The notes beneath the pieces are model-generated. The model worked only from the letters and a program-made list of their open reading frames with translations, had not been told where the DNA came from and made no database searches. Source: CAYONP01 sp964405335 (GTDB lineage Bacteria; Armatimonadota; UBA10988). From it: DNA of 36,330 nucleotides. Of the stretch, positions 23,824 through 31,242 are shown one piece after another. Position 1 is the first letter of the stretch; the number at the start of each line of letters is the position of its first letter. The stretch spans positions 1-36,330 of the forward strand of contig CAYONP010000060.1 in the NCBI GenBank assembly GCA_964405335.1, written 5' to 3'. The position numbers and the translations under genes are program-made.

Positions 23824-23929
23824 CGCTATCTCCCATCCTCAGCGACCAAGCACCTGGCTCCGGCCTTTTGCTCTGCAGCGCCCTCGCCGCGCGGGGGCCG
23901 GCGGGCCCGGAGCGCGGCGGTCGTCCCGG

Positions 23930-25189
23930 CTACAGCCCCAGCACCTCGTCGGTCAACTCCTTCCCGAGCAGGAAGAACTTCCGGTCCGGATACCAGAGCA
24001 TCCGCCGGCCCTCATGCTCGGTCACCGAGGTATAGACCGCCACATCGGTGCGCTTGAGGTTCTCGAGCAGCGGCACGCCGCCGTTGTCCATGAGCAGCCG
24101 CGTCGGTCCGAAGGCGAGCGGCTGATGCGCCCGCGGGGCGAACCGGCCGACCGCGACGTAGGCCGGCCGCCGGTTAAAGCTCGTGTCGCGCGGCAGGTAC
24201 TGCTCGAAGTGGCCGTCGTTGTTGTGGTAAAGCAGCACAAAGAGCCCGTCGGAGAACGAGTAGATCGGGCAGCAGCAGAGCGGCTGCCGCAGCGGCTCGC
24301 CGCCGTCGGCGCGGAGGAGTGGCTCGGGCTCGCGCCAGTGCCCGCCGTCGTCCTCGCTGACGGTGTACCAAATCTGGCCGGTGAAGGTGCGCAGCGTGCA
24401 GAACAGCCTGCCGTCGGGCAACACCACCCAGCTCGGCTCCTGCGCCACGCTGACCGCGGGGTGGCCGGGGTAGGGCACGGTCAGCCGGCCGCCGGCGACC
24501 TGCAGCCAAGAGATGGCGATGTCGCCCGGGTCGGGGCCTTCGTCCAGGTTGTCGAAGCGCATGAACTCGGCGGCGCTGTCCCAACTGCCCCACCAGCCGC
24601 CGTCGGGCGGTTCGGGCCGCACGGCGCGGCTGGTCCAACGCGTGAAGCCGGTTAGCCAGCGGCCGTGCGAGTCGCGGCCGGGCTTCTGCCAGACAATCCA
24701 GTTGGCCGGCACCGTCGCGTCGGGATGGTCGTGCGCGCTGCGCGGCATCGGCAGCGTCACCGGCGGCGAGAAGGCCCGGCCGTCGTCGTCGCTGACCGCG
24801 ACGTCGAGCGTGCCGGTGAACTGGTGGTGCACGTCGTCAACGCCCTGGTACTGGTTCCAGAAGACGTAGAGCCGGCCGCTGGCCGACGGGATGGGGAATC
24901 CCCAACTCGCCTGCGACCCCTCACCGCGGCGGTAGTTGCCGGCGATGGTGCGCGGCGCCTCCCAGGTGCGGCCCTGGTCGGGGCTGTGCGCGATCACGAT
25001 GCGGTGGTTGCCGGCGCCCTCCCAGCTCGACTGCGTCCAGACCGCGGCGTGCTCGCCGCGCGGCGTCTGAAAGACCAGGAAGTGCTCATTGCCGGTGTCG
25101 GTCGCCTCGCGCGAGATGCTCGCCGGCGCATAGACGACCACGTCGGGATCGGTCCGCTGCCGTTCGACGGCCAGGTCGAGTTCAGCCAT
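23930..25189 (-). CDS. BNR/sialidase-like beta-propeller protein
   Basis: The 419-residue protein shows three Asp-box (BNR) motifs: SPDQGRTWEAP, SDDDGRAFSPP and SEDDGGHWREP. These mark a six-bladed sialidase-like propeller. Other conserved-looking segments are VWTQSSWEGAGNHRIVIAHS, WSGF-type loop WGFPIPSASGRLYVFWNQYQG and EPSWVVLPDGRLFCTLRTFTG. No signal peptide is visible from the chosen ATG at 25189, so it is probably cytoplasmic, unlike secreted sialidases. I chose that start because GAGGGAC precedes it; it overlaps the aminopeptidase stop by 8 bp. Glycoside hydrolase activity is possible, but catalytic Arg-triad residues cannot be assigned with confidence. Confidence 0.75.
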   Translation of the reverse strand: MAELDLAVERQRTDPDVVVYAPASISREATDTGNEHFLVFQTPRGEHAAVWTQSSWEGAGNHRIVIAHSPDQGRTWEAPRTIAGNYRRGEGSQASWGFPIPSASGRLYVFWNQYQGVDDVHHQFTGTLDVAVSDDDGRAFSPPVTLPMPRSAHDHPDATVPANWIVWQKPGRDSHGRWLTGFTRWTSRAVRPEPPDGGWWGSWDSAAEFMRFDNLDEGPDPGDIAISWLQVAGGRLTVPYPGHPAVSVAQEPSWVVLPDGRLFCTLRTFTGQIWYTVSEDDGGHWREPEPLLRADGGEPLRQPLCCCPIYSFSDGLFVLLYHNNDGHFEQYLPRDTSFNRRPAYVAVGRFAPRAHQPLAFGPTRLLMDNGGVPLLENLKRTDVAVYTSVTEHEGRRMLWYPDRKFFLLGKELTDEVLGL

Positions 25190-26597
25190 CTCGTCCCTCT
25201 GCCGGCCCACGCAGCCAATTGACCAACGCGCGCACGGCGAAACCGGTGCCGCCGATGGGGCCGAGGTCGGTGGCCGTGGCGCTGGTCATGCGGCCGGCTA
25301 CGTCGAGGTGCAGCCACGGTGTCTCGCCGACGAACTCGCGCAGGAACATCGCCGCACTGCTGGCGCCGCCGTGTTCGATGGTCGAGATGTTGCGCAGATC
25401 GGCCACCGGGCTCTTCATCAGCTCGCCGAACTCCTCGTCCAGCGGCAGCGGCCAGAACTTCTCGCCGGCCTCGGCCGCGGCGGCCAGCAGTGCGTCGCGC
25501 AACGCGTCGTCGGGCGTGAACAGCCCGGCGAAGACCGGCCCGACGGCCCTCATGCAGGCGCCGGTCAGGGTCGCGATGTCGAGCACCGGTGTCAGCCCCA
25601 GCGCGCTCGTGGCGTAGGCCAGCGCATCGGCCAGGATGAGCCGGCCCTCGGCGTCGGTATTGAGCACCTCGACCGTCTTGCCGGCATAGCTGGTGTGGAT
25701 ATCGCCCGGCCGCGTGGCGGTGGCGCTGACCAGATTCTGCACCGCCGGGATGACCGCAGTGACGTTGATCGGCAGCGCCAGCTCGGCCACCGCCTGCATC
25801 GTGCCGAGCACCGCCGCCGCGCCGCCCATGTCGTTCTTCATGCCCATCATCGAGGCGCCCGACTTGAGGCTCAGGCCGCCCGAATCGAAGCAGACCCCCT
25901 TGCCCACCAGCCCGACCGCCGGCCCATCACCGCCACGGTGCTCGAGGATGATCAGCCGCGGCTCGTCGCCACTGCCGGCGTTGACTCCGAGCAGTAGCCC
26001 GAAGCCCTGCTCGGCCAGCCAGTCGGGGCCGTCGACGGCGCAGCCCAGGCCGGTGCGCTGCGCCAGCGCGACGGCGACGTCGGCGAGATCGCGCGGCGTC
26101 AGGTCGCTGGCCGGCGTGTTGGTCAGATCGCGGCAGAGGCAAGCGCCGCGCGCCTTGGCCGTGCCGGCGGCCAGGGCCGGCTCATCGCCGCCGACGACCG
26201 TGAAGGTCTCGATCGCCGGCGTCGGCTCACCGTTGGTGCGGTAGCGCTCGAACCGGTAATCGGCCAGCACGGCGCCCTCGGCCGCCGCCTCGTCGTGGCC
26301 GAACGAGATGCAGGAGATGGTCCGCGCGCCCGCCTCGCGCAGCGCCACGACGGCCTTGGCCACGCCGCGGCGCACGGTCTCGGCGGCCGGCGGGTCACCC
26401 AGGCCGATGACCGCTACGCGGCGGCCGCGCGGCGTGACCAGGTGGAGCTTGCCGGCCTTGCCCGCGTCATCGGGCAGGAGTGCGGCCGTCTCGTCGTCGA
26501 CCACCTCGCCGCCGAGCCAGCCCTCGCCGGTGCGGCCGACGATCAGCCCGCCGGCGGACGCATCGCTCAGCGTGCCACCGCTCGCCCGCACGTCCAT
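25182..26597 (-). CDS. pepA: M17 leucyl aminopeptidase
   Basis: The 471-residue cytosolic dinuclear-zinc aminopeptidase removes N-terminal residues from peptides. The C-terminal catalytic domain has LVGKGVCFDSGGLSLKSG (K233, D238, K245), MKNDMGGAAAVLG (D256) and the family signature NTDAEGRL (D315, E317, R319). IATLTGA and a GGASSAAMFLREFV segment near the end complete the fold. All metal and catalytic residues are present. The N-terminal domain is divergent, as usual in M17. GAGGTGACGGC precedes the ATG at 26597. It overlaps the BNR gene by 8 bp. The 62-bp gap to the response regulator gene upstream holds no clear terminator. Confidence 0.94.
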   Translation of the reverse strand: MDVRASGGTLSDASAGGLIVGRTGEGWLGGEVVDDETAALLPDDAGKAGKLHLVTPRGRRVAVIGLGDPPAAETVRRGVAKAVVALREAGARTISCISFGHDEAAAEGAVLADYRFERYRTNGEPTPAIETFTVVGGDEPALAAGTAKARGACLCRDLTNTPASDLTPRDLADVAVALAQRTGLGCAVDGPDWLAEQGFGLLLGVNAGSGDEPRLIILEHRGGDGPAVGLVGKGVCFDSGGLSLKSGASMMGMKNDMGGAAAVLGTMQAVAELALPINVTAVIPAVQNLVSATATRPGDIHTSYAGKTVEVLNTDAEGRLILADALAYATSALGLTPVLDIATLTGACMRAVGPVFAGLFTPDDALRDALLAAAAEAGEKFWPLPLDEEFGELMKSPVADLRNISTIEHGGASSAAMFLREFVGETPWLHLDVAGRMTSATATDLGPIGGTGFAVRALVNWLRGPAEGRDG

Positions 26598-26659
26598 GCC
26601 GTCACCTCGGCTGCTCGGGTTGGCGGGCCGCGGTGGGAGTCCTCTCGCGGACGGGACGG

Positions 26660-27256
26660 TCAGGCCTCGAACACGTCCTCGACGAAGCTCAGCGCGACGG
26701 CTTCGCTGCGGTTGCGGCAGTTGAGCTTGGACATGATCCGCTTGACATGGTTGTGGGCCGTGTTGGCGCTGATGAACAGCTTGGTCGCGATTTCAGCGTC
26801 GGTGCGGCCCTGGCGCATGAGCAGCAGCACCTCCTGCTCGCGCGGGGTCAGGTTGCGGCGGGCCGAGCGGTTGAGGCTGCCCACCGGCGGCAGTTTGCCT
26901 TCGAGGATGGCGGCGACCTTGCTCTCCAGCTCGTCGAGCCGGAACGGCTTGGTCAGGTAACCGTCGATGCCCAGCTCGGTGCAGCGGAAGATGGCGTCGA
27001 GCGAGGCGTAGCCGGTGAGGATGAGCACGGGCACGCTGCTGCGGATGGTGCGCCGCAGGCTGGTCAGCATCTCGTAGCCGCTCATCACCGGCATGCGCAG
27101 GTCGAGCAGGACCAGGTCGAAGCTCTGCTCCATCAGGCACTGCAGGCCCTCACGGCCGTTGTGGGCGGTGGTCACGAAGTGGCCCAGCTCGGTCAAGACC
27201 TCCTGCAGCACGTCGCAGATGGCCAGGTCGTCGTCGGTCACGAGAATGCGAGCCAT
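26660..27256 (-). CDS. NarL/LuxR-type response regulator
   Basis: The 198-residue two-component regulator has a receiver domain (1-120) with acidic pair D8-D9, phospho-acceptor D52 in LVLLDLRMP, T81 and K103 in LTKPF. A LuxR-type helix-turn-helix follows (about 133-195): LTPREQEVLLLMRQGRTDAEIATKLFISANTAHNHVKRIMSKLNCRNRSEAV. It should bind DNA when phosphorylated. It is the last gene of the chemotaxis/flagellar group, 16 bp after fliM, so it may control motility or be controlled with it. The cognate kinase is unknown; the hybrid protein at 31243-32811 is the only candidate here, and its ATP site is degenerate. Confidence 0.92.
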   Translation of the reverse strand: MARILVTDDDLAICDVLQEVLTELGHFVTTAHNGREGLQCLMEQSFDLVLLDLRMPVMSGYEMLTSLRRTIRSSVPVLILTGYASLDAIFRCTELGIDGYLTKPFRLDELESKVAAILEGKLPPVGSLNRSARRNLTPREQEVLLLMRQGRTDAEIATKLFISANTAHNHVKRIMSKLNCRNRSEAVALSFVEDVFEA

Positions 27257-27272
27257 GGTCCAGCCAGCCTCG

Positions 27273-28304
27273 TCAGGCCGCCTGGTCCGCTCCGTCGTCG
27301 CTCTCGCGGACCGGCGGCTCGTCGCTCACCTCGGGCTGCCGTTCGTCAAGCCGACCGGTCACCCGCAGGAACAGCTTCTTGCCGCGCCGCCCCACCTCGC
27401 CACGGAGGGTCGGACGGTCGCCGACATAGACTGTGACATCCTCGGCGACGCGACGATACAACCGAATCACGTCCCCCGGTTGCAGTGCCCGGATCTCGCT
27501 CACGGCCAGGTCGCTCCGCCCCAGCTCGGCAATCACCGGCAGCGTCACGGCGGTCAGCGCCGGCCCGACGCGCGGCACCGCGCCGCTGGCGGCGTCGCTC
27601 TCGGGCAGCCGCTCGAGACTGAGGCGATGCAGCAGCGCGTCGACCAGCACGTCGGGCAGGCAGAGCGACATCATCCCGTAGGTGTCGCCGATGCCGACCT
27701 CGAGACTGACCACCACCACCGGGGTGTTGACCGCCGCGACCTGGGCGAACTGCGGGTCCTGCTCAACGCGCAGCACGCTCGGATTGAACGTGACGAAGTC
27801 CTGCCAGGTCTCGGTGAGGCACTGCAACATGCGGTCGAGCGGTCGTTGGAAGAGCACCAGCTCGACGTCGGTCAACTGCCGGATGCCGTGGTTCGGGCGC
27901 TGCTGGCCGCCCATCATCTGCTCGAACAGCGGGAAGACCACCGCCGGGTTCATCTCGAGCGCCGCCTGGCCCGGCAGCGGGTCGAGCTGGATCACGTGGA
28001 CCAACGTCGGCTGCGACAGGCTGTAGATGTAATCCTGGTAGCTGAGCGGCGTGACCGACTCGATCTTGACGATCAGGTTGGTCCGGATATAGGCGCTCAG
28101 GTTGGTCGAGAGCAGGCGGGCGAAGCGCTCGAAGATGCGCTCGAGGCTGCGCAGCTGCTCGCGCGAGAACTTCTCGGGGTGCTTGAAGTCGTACAGCTTG
28201 ACCTCGCCCACCGAGGCCCGCTGGCCGGCCCAATCGTCGTGTTCGCCGGCGGTCGAGTCGATCAGGAGGCTATCGATCTCCTCCTGCCTGACCATGCCTT
28301 GCAT
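27273..28304 (-). CDS. fliM: Flagellar motor switch protein FliM
   Basis: The 343-residue switch protein opens with MVRQEEIDSLL after a short lead, the CheY-P-binding motif of FliM. It continues YDFKHPEKFSREQLRSLERIFERFARLLSTNLSAYIR and LVHVIQLDPLPGQAALEMNP, the CheC-like middle domain. The SpoA domain follows with LPVIAELGRSDLAVSEIRALQPGDVIRL. It links CheY to rotor reversal as part of the C-ring with FliG and FliN, which are not in the window. I choose the ATG at 28304 (MQGMVRQ), with GGAG eight bases upstream; the ATG three codons later is possible. A sigma-28-like promoter lies at 28341-28367. The 3' end carries an acidic tail rather than a FliN fusion. Confidence 0.93.
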   Translation of the reverse strand: MQGMVRQEEIDSLLIDSTAGEHDDWAGQRASVGEVKLYDFKHPEKFSREQLRSLERIFERFARLLSTNLSAYIRTNLIVKIESVTPLSYQDYIYSLSQPTLVHVIQLDPLPGQAALEMNPAVVFPLFEQMMGGQQRPNHGIRQLTDVELVLFQRPLDRMLQCLTETWQDFVTFNPSVLRVEQDPQFAQVAAVNTPVVVVSLEVGIGDTYGMMSLCLPDVLVDALLHRLSLERLPESDAASGAVPRVGPALTAVTLPVIAELGRSDLAVSEIRALQPGDVIRLYRRVAEDVTVYVGDRPTLRGEVGRRGKKLFLRVTGRLDERQPEVSDEPPVRESDDGADQAA

Positions 28305-28340
28305 CCGGTTCGCTCCGCCCAGCACCGGGCCACCGTAGAG

Positions 28341-28367
28341 TCATCGGCAGGCGGGGCCGAGAGTTGA
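28341..28367 (-). promoter_or_regulatory. Sigma-28-like promoter of fliM
   Basis: On the minus strand TCAA (28364-28367) is followed after 15 bp by GCCGATGA (28341-28348). The FliA consensus is TAAA-N15-GCCGATAA, so 10 of 12 defined bases match with exact spacing. Confidence 0.5.
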
Positions 28368-28389
28368 GCGGGAAGAAGCGTCGATCGGC

Positions 28390-29733
28390 TCAGACGCCGG
28401 CGCCCACCGCCGGGGCGAGCTGCTGCTCGAGCGCCTGGGTCTGCTTGATGATCTCGGGCACCAGCTCGGCCAGGCCGGCCAGCGGCACCGAGACCGTCTC
28501 GACCGCATACGGGCTCGGCTCGGTCAGCGGCGGCACGCCCTCGATGCCGCCCATCCCGGCGTGGTGGACCAGGTGGTCGGCCAGGTGGACCAGCGCCGCG
28601 GCGGTGCGCACGGCGCCGTCGGCGCCTTCTGGGTCGTGGTGGAACATCATGCTGTCGCGCAGCACCGGCGGCAGATTCCACTGCCTGGCCAGCCAGCCCG
28701 AGACCCAGGCATGGGTGATGCCCAACGTCTCCTGCTCGGCCTCGAGCAGCGGCACCTGCTGCTCGCGCGACTTGGTCAACGCACCGCCGTACTGGACCGG
28801 CAGGTAACGCTCGAGCACCAGCCGGCCGAAATCATGCAGCAGCCCGGCGGCAAACGCCTCCTCGCCGTCGGAATAGCCGCAGCGCTGCGCCACGGCGCGG
28901 CTGGCGGCGGCCACGGCCAGGGCATGGCGCCAGAGCTGCGCGCGGTCGACCAGATCGGACTTGCCGCCGAACAGGTTGCACACCGCGGCGCTGACGGCGA
29001 GGTTCTTGACCGCCTGCAGGCCGAGAATGACGGTCGCCTCGGGGATGGTCGAGATCCGGCGCGCAAAACCGAAGTAGGCGCTGTTGACCACTCGCAGCAA
29101 CATGCCGGCCAGGCGCGGATCGCCGGCGACCACCTCGGCAAGCTGCGCGGCCGAAGCCGACTCGCGGCCGGTCACCTCGATGATGCCGGCGACCACATGG
29201 GGCAGCATCGGGAGGTCACGGAAGACGGCCTGCAGCCGCCCCTCGTCAATCAGCGGCCGCTCCTCGGCGAGGTCCTCGACCATCGCCTCGTCGATCTCGG
29301 CGTCGGCCTGCTGCCTCATGCTGCGCGCCAGCTCGGCGCTGCGGCGGAGCAGGCCGGGGTCGCCGGCGAGGCCGAGCGGGACCAGCTCGCGCAGCACCTC
29401 GACCTTGAGGGGCTTGGCCAGAAAGCCGACCGGCTGCATGTTCGACAGCCGGCGCAGCACGTCGACCTCGATCTTGCTCATCAGCAGCAGAGCGGGGACC
29501 TGGTTGCCCCCGATGCGGGCACGCAGGAGCAGTTGCTCGCTGCCGCCCTGCTGCCGGGCCAGATCGACCACGAGCAGGCCGAAGTGGCCGCTGGCCAGCG
29601 CTTCGAGGCTGCTCTCCAGCCCGTCGGCGACGACCACGGTGCAGCCGTCGGCGGCCAGCGTCTGGCGCAGCATGGTCCGCGTGTAGGGCACGTCGGCGGC
29701 GACCAGCACCGTCTTGTCAGCAGCGGGCGGCAT
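28390..29733 (-). CDS. REC-HDOD signalling protein
   Basis: The 447-residue protein has an N-terminal receiver-like domain (about 5-125) and an HDOD domain (about 165-400). The receiver keeps D57 (LLVVDLAR) and a Lys in FLAKPLK, but its acidic pair is reduced to A13-D14, so phosphorylation is uncertain. The HDOD part reads LPMLPHVVAGIIEVTGRESASAAQLAEVVAGDPRLAGMLLRVVNSAYFG, then TVILGLQAVKNLAVSAAV, LLHDFGRLVLERYLP and ITHAWVSGWLARQWNLP. HDOD proteins are non-enzymatic or weakly enzymatic relatives of HD phosphohydrolases linked to motility and cyclic-di-GMP control. The gene lies between HDOD 2 and fliM, 35 bp after the former. No strong ribosome site decides between nearby starts. Confidence 0.88.
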   Translation of the reverse strand: MPPAADKTVLVAADVPYTRTMLRQTLAADGCTVVVADGLESSLEALASGHFGLLVVDLARQQGGSEQLLLRARIGGNQVPALLLMSKIEVDVLRRLSNMQPVGFLAKPLKVEVLRELVPLGLAGDPGLLRRSAELARSMRQQADAEIDEAMVEDLAEERPLIDEGRLQAVFRDLPMLPHVVAGIIEVTGRESASAAQLAEVVAGDPRLAGMLLRVVNSAYFGFARRISTIPEATVILGLQAVKNLAVSAAVCNLFGGKSDLVDRAQLWRHALAVAAASRAVAQRCGYSDGEEAFAAGLLHDFGRLVLERYLPVQYGGALTKSREQQVPLLEAEQETLGITHAWVSGWLARQWNLPPVLRDSMMFHHDPEGADGAVRTAAALVHLADHLVHHAGMGGIEGVPPLTEPSPYAVETVSVPLAGLAELVPEIIKQTQALEQQLAPAVGAGV

Positions 29734-29768
29734 GGCGTGCGTTCTGCTCCCCTAGCGGCAACCGCCGG

Positions 29769-30605
29769 CTAGCCGCCGCTGGCCAGCGCGGCGTGCAACT
29801 CACCGGCCACTTCCATCAGGGCCGTGTCTTCGAGCCCAAGCCGTTCGACGGCCTCCGGCTGCAGCTCGCACAGCAGGCCGTCGAGCCCGAGGCCGATGCC
29901 GAGCGTCAGCGCCACCGCGTTGGCCACATGGACGACCGCCGGCAGCGCCCACTGCCCCCCGGCGCCGAGCGGTCGCGGATGGTGCAGGATCGTGTCGTGC
30001 AGCCGCGGCGGCAACTGCCAGTGCTCGGCGATCTTGGCCCCCACCGTGGCGTGATCGATGGCAATCACCTGCGTCTCGATCTCGAGGAACGAGACCTCGT
30101 TCTGGTCGCTGAGCAGACGAATCACCTGCTCGGCGTGCTCGGTCAAGAAGCGGCTGACCACGACCTTGCCGATATCGTGCAGCAGGCCGCCGACGAACGC
30201 CTCGTCACGGTCGGCGACGTGGGCCCGTTCGGCCAGCAGGCGCGCCGCGTGGGCGACGGCGACCGAGTGCCGCCACAAGCCGCCGGCCGGCTGCAGATAG
30301 CCCTCGCACGGCAAGCGGAGGATGTCTTCCGAGGCCGCGGCGATGACCAGCGAGTAGGTCGTCCGCCGGCCGAGCACGAGCAGGCCCTGCTGGATGGTGG
30401 CCACTCGCCGGGCCAGGCCGTAGTAGGCCGAGTTGGCCAGCTTGAGCAGCCGCGAGACGAGCGACGGATCCTCGGCGAAGGCCTCGACCAGCGTCGTGGT
30501 GCTGACCTCCTCGTCCATCAGCAGCCCAAGCACCCGGCGGACCGAGCCGGGCAGGACGGGCAGGTGGTCGGCGAAGTCCATCACGGCAGTCATGGCGTCG
30601 CTCAT
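29769..30605 (-). CDS. Stand-alone HDOD protein
   Basis: The 278-residue HDOD domain protein carries LPVLPGSVRRVLGLLMDEEVSTTTLVEAFAEDPSLVSRLLKLANSAYYGLARRV, then ALWRHSVAVAHAARLLAE, VGGLLHDIGKVVVSRFL, IDHATVGAKIAEHWQLPPRLHDTILHHP. The His, His-Asp, His and His-His pattern of active HD/HD-GYP enzymes is more complete than in its REC-HDOD neighbour. A residual phosphodiesterase function is therefore conceivable, although no GYP motif is present. The ATG overlaps the cheD stop by 4 bp (ATGA). It is similar in layout to the downstream HDOD, but the sequences are well diverged. Confidence 0.88.
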   Translation of the reverse strand: MSDAMTAVMDFADHLPVLPGSVRRVLGLLMDEEVSTTTLVEAFAEDPSLVSRLLKLANSAYYGLARRVATIQQGLLVLGRRTTYSLVIAAASEDILRLPCEGYLQPAGGLWRHSVAVAHAARLLAERAHVADRDEAFVGGLLHDIGKVVVSRFLTEHAEQVIRLLSDQNEVSFLEIETQVIAIDHATVGAKIAEHWQLPPRLHDTILHHPRPLGAGGQWALPAVVHVANAVALTLGIGLGLDGLLCELQPEAVERLGLEDTALMEVAGELHAALASGG

Positions 30606-31105
30606 GAGGCTGCCTCCGATGGTGTCGCCAGTTCGTCGAACTGGGTGTCGGGCTGGCCGAGGATCTTGACCGTGACCCGTCCGCTACCGACCACCAGCTC
30701 GACGGTGCGCCCGCGCGTGCCACCGGTATCGGTCAGCGCCGGAGGGATGCCGAGGGCGGTCAACTGCTGCGTCGCGGCTTCGATGTTCCGCCGCCCGATA
30801 TCGAGCAGCAGGCTCTGCCCCGAGCCGAGCAAGGTGGCGCCGCCGAACACGCCCGAACGGATCGACTCGGCGCCGTTCTCGCGCATCTCCTTGACCAGCA
30901 GCGGGATCATGACGTTGACGAACTTGCCCGGCACCGGCTCGGCGGTCGGGCCGTTGGGCAGCATGATGTGCGCCAGCGCGCCGAGGTGGTGTTCGAGGTC
31001 GACCAGGACCACCGCGACGCACGAGCCGATGCCGATGGCGACCAGCTTCTCGTCAGGGTTGGCCGTCAGCCTCCATTCCGCCAGACCTAGGTTGGTGGTT
31101 TTCAT
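30602..31105 (-). CDS. cheD: Chemoreceptor glutamine deamidase CheD
   Basis: CheD deamidates glutamines in chemoreceptors and binds CheC-type phosphatases. The 167-residue product has the catalytic Cys29 in LVAIGIGSCVAVVLVD and His46 in LGALAHIMLP. FGGATLLGSG and GRRNIEAATQQLTALGI follow, with the closing GGTRGRTVELVVGSGRVTVK containing the catalytic-Thr region. All family marks are present. The start at 31105 is followed by KTTNLGLAEWRL, a normal beginning. The gene overlaps HDOD 2 by 4 bp. A sigma-54-like GG-N10-GC element is possible at 31218-31233. No CheC or receptor gene is in the window. Confidence 0.95.
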   Translation of the reverse strand: MKTTNLGLAEWRLTANPDEKLVAIGIGSCVAVVLVDLEHHLGALAHIMLPNGPTAEPVPGKFVNVMIPLLVKEMRENGAESIRSGVFGGATLLGSGQSLLLDIGRRNIEAATQQLTALGIPPALTDTGGTRGRTVELVVGSGRVTVKILGQPDTQFDELATPSEAAS

Positions 31106-31242
31106 GGCTCGACTGACGACCGATCGCGATCATCCACAGGCGGCCAGACCGTCCACCGTGGCCCCGCTGCCCATTCCAACGCGCCGCTCCCTGGATGGCT
31201 TAGACCGTCGATCGGCCGGCACGTTGCGCGCCAGGCGTCTGG

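Noticed and set aside
23824..23929. Gap between the BNR and URO-D 2 genes
   Set aside because: Examined for a terminator or promoter; it is only GC-rich sequence with the URO-D 2 ribosome site, and nothing else can be supported.
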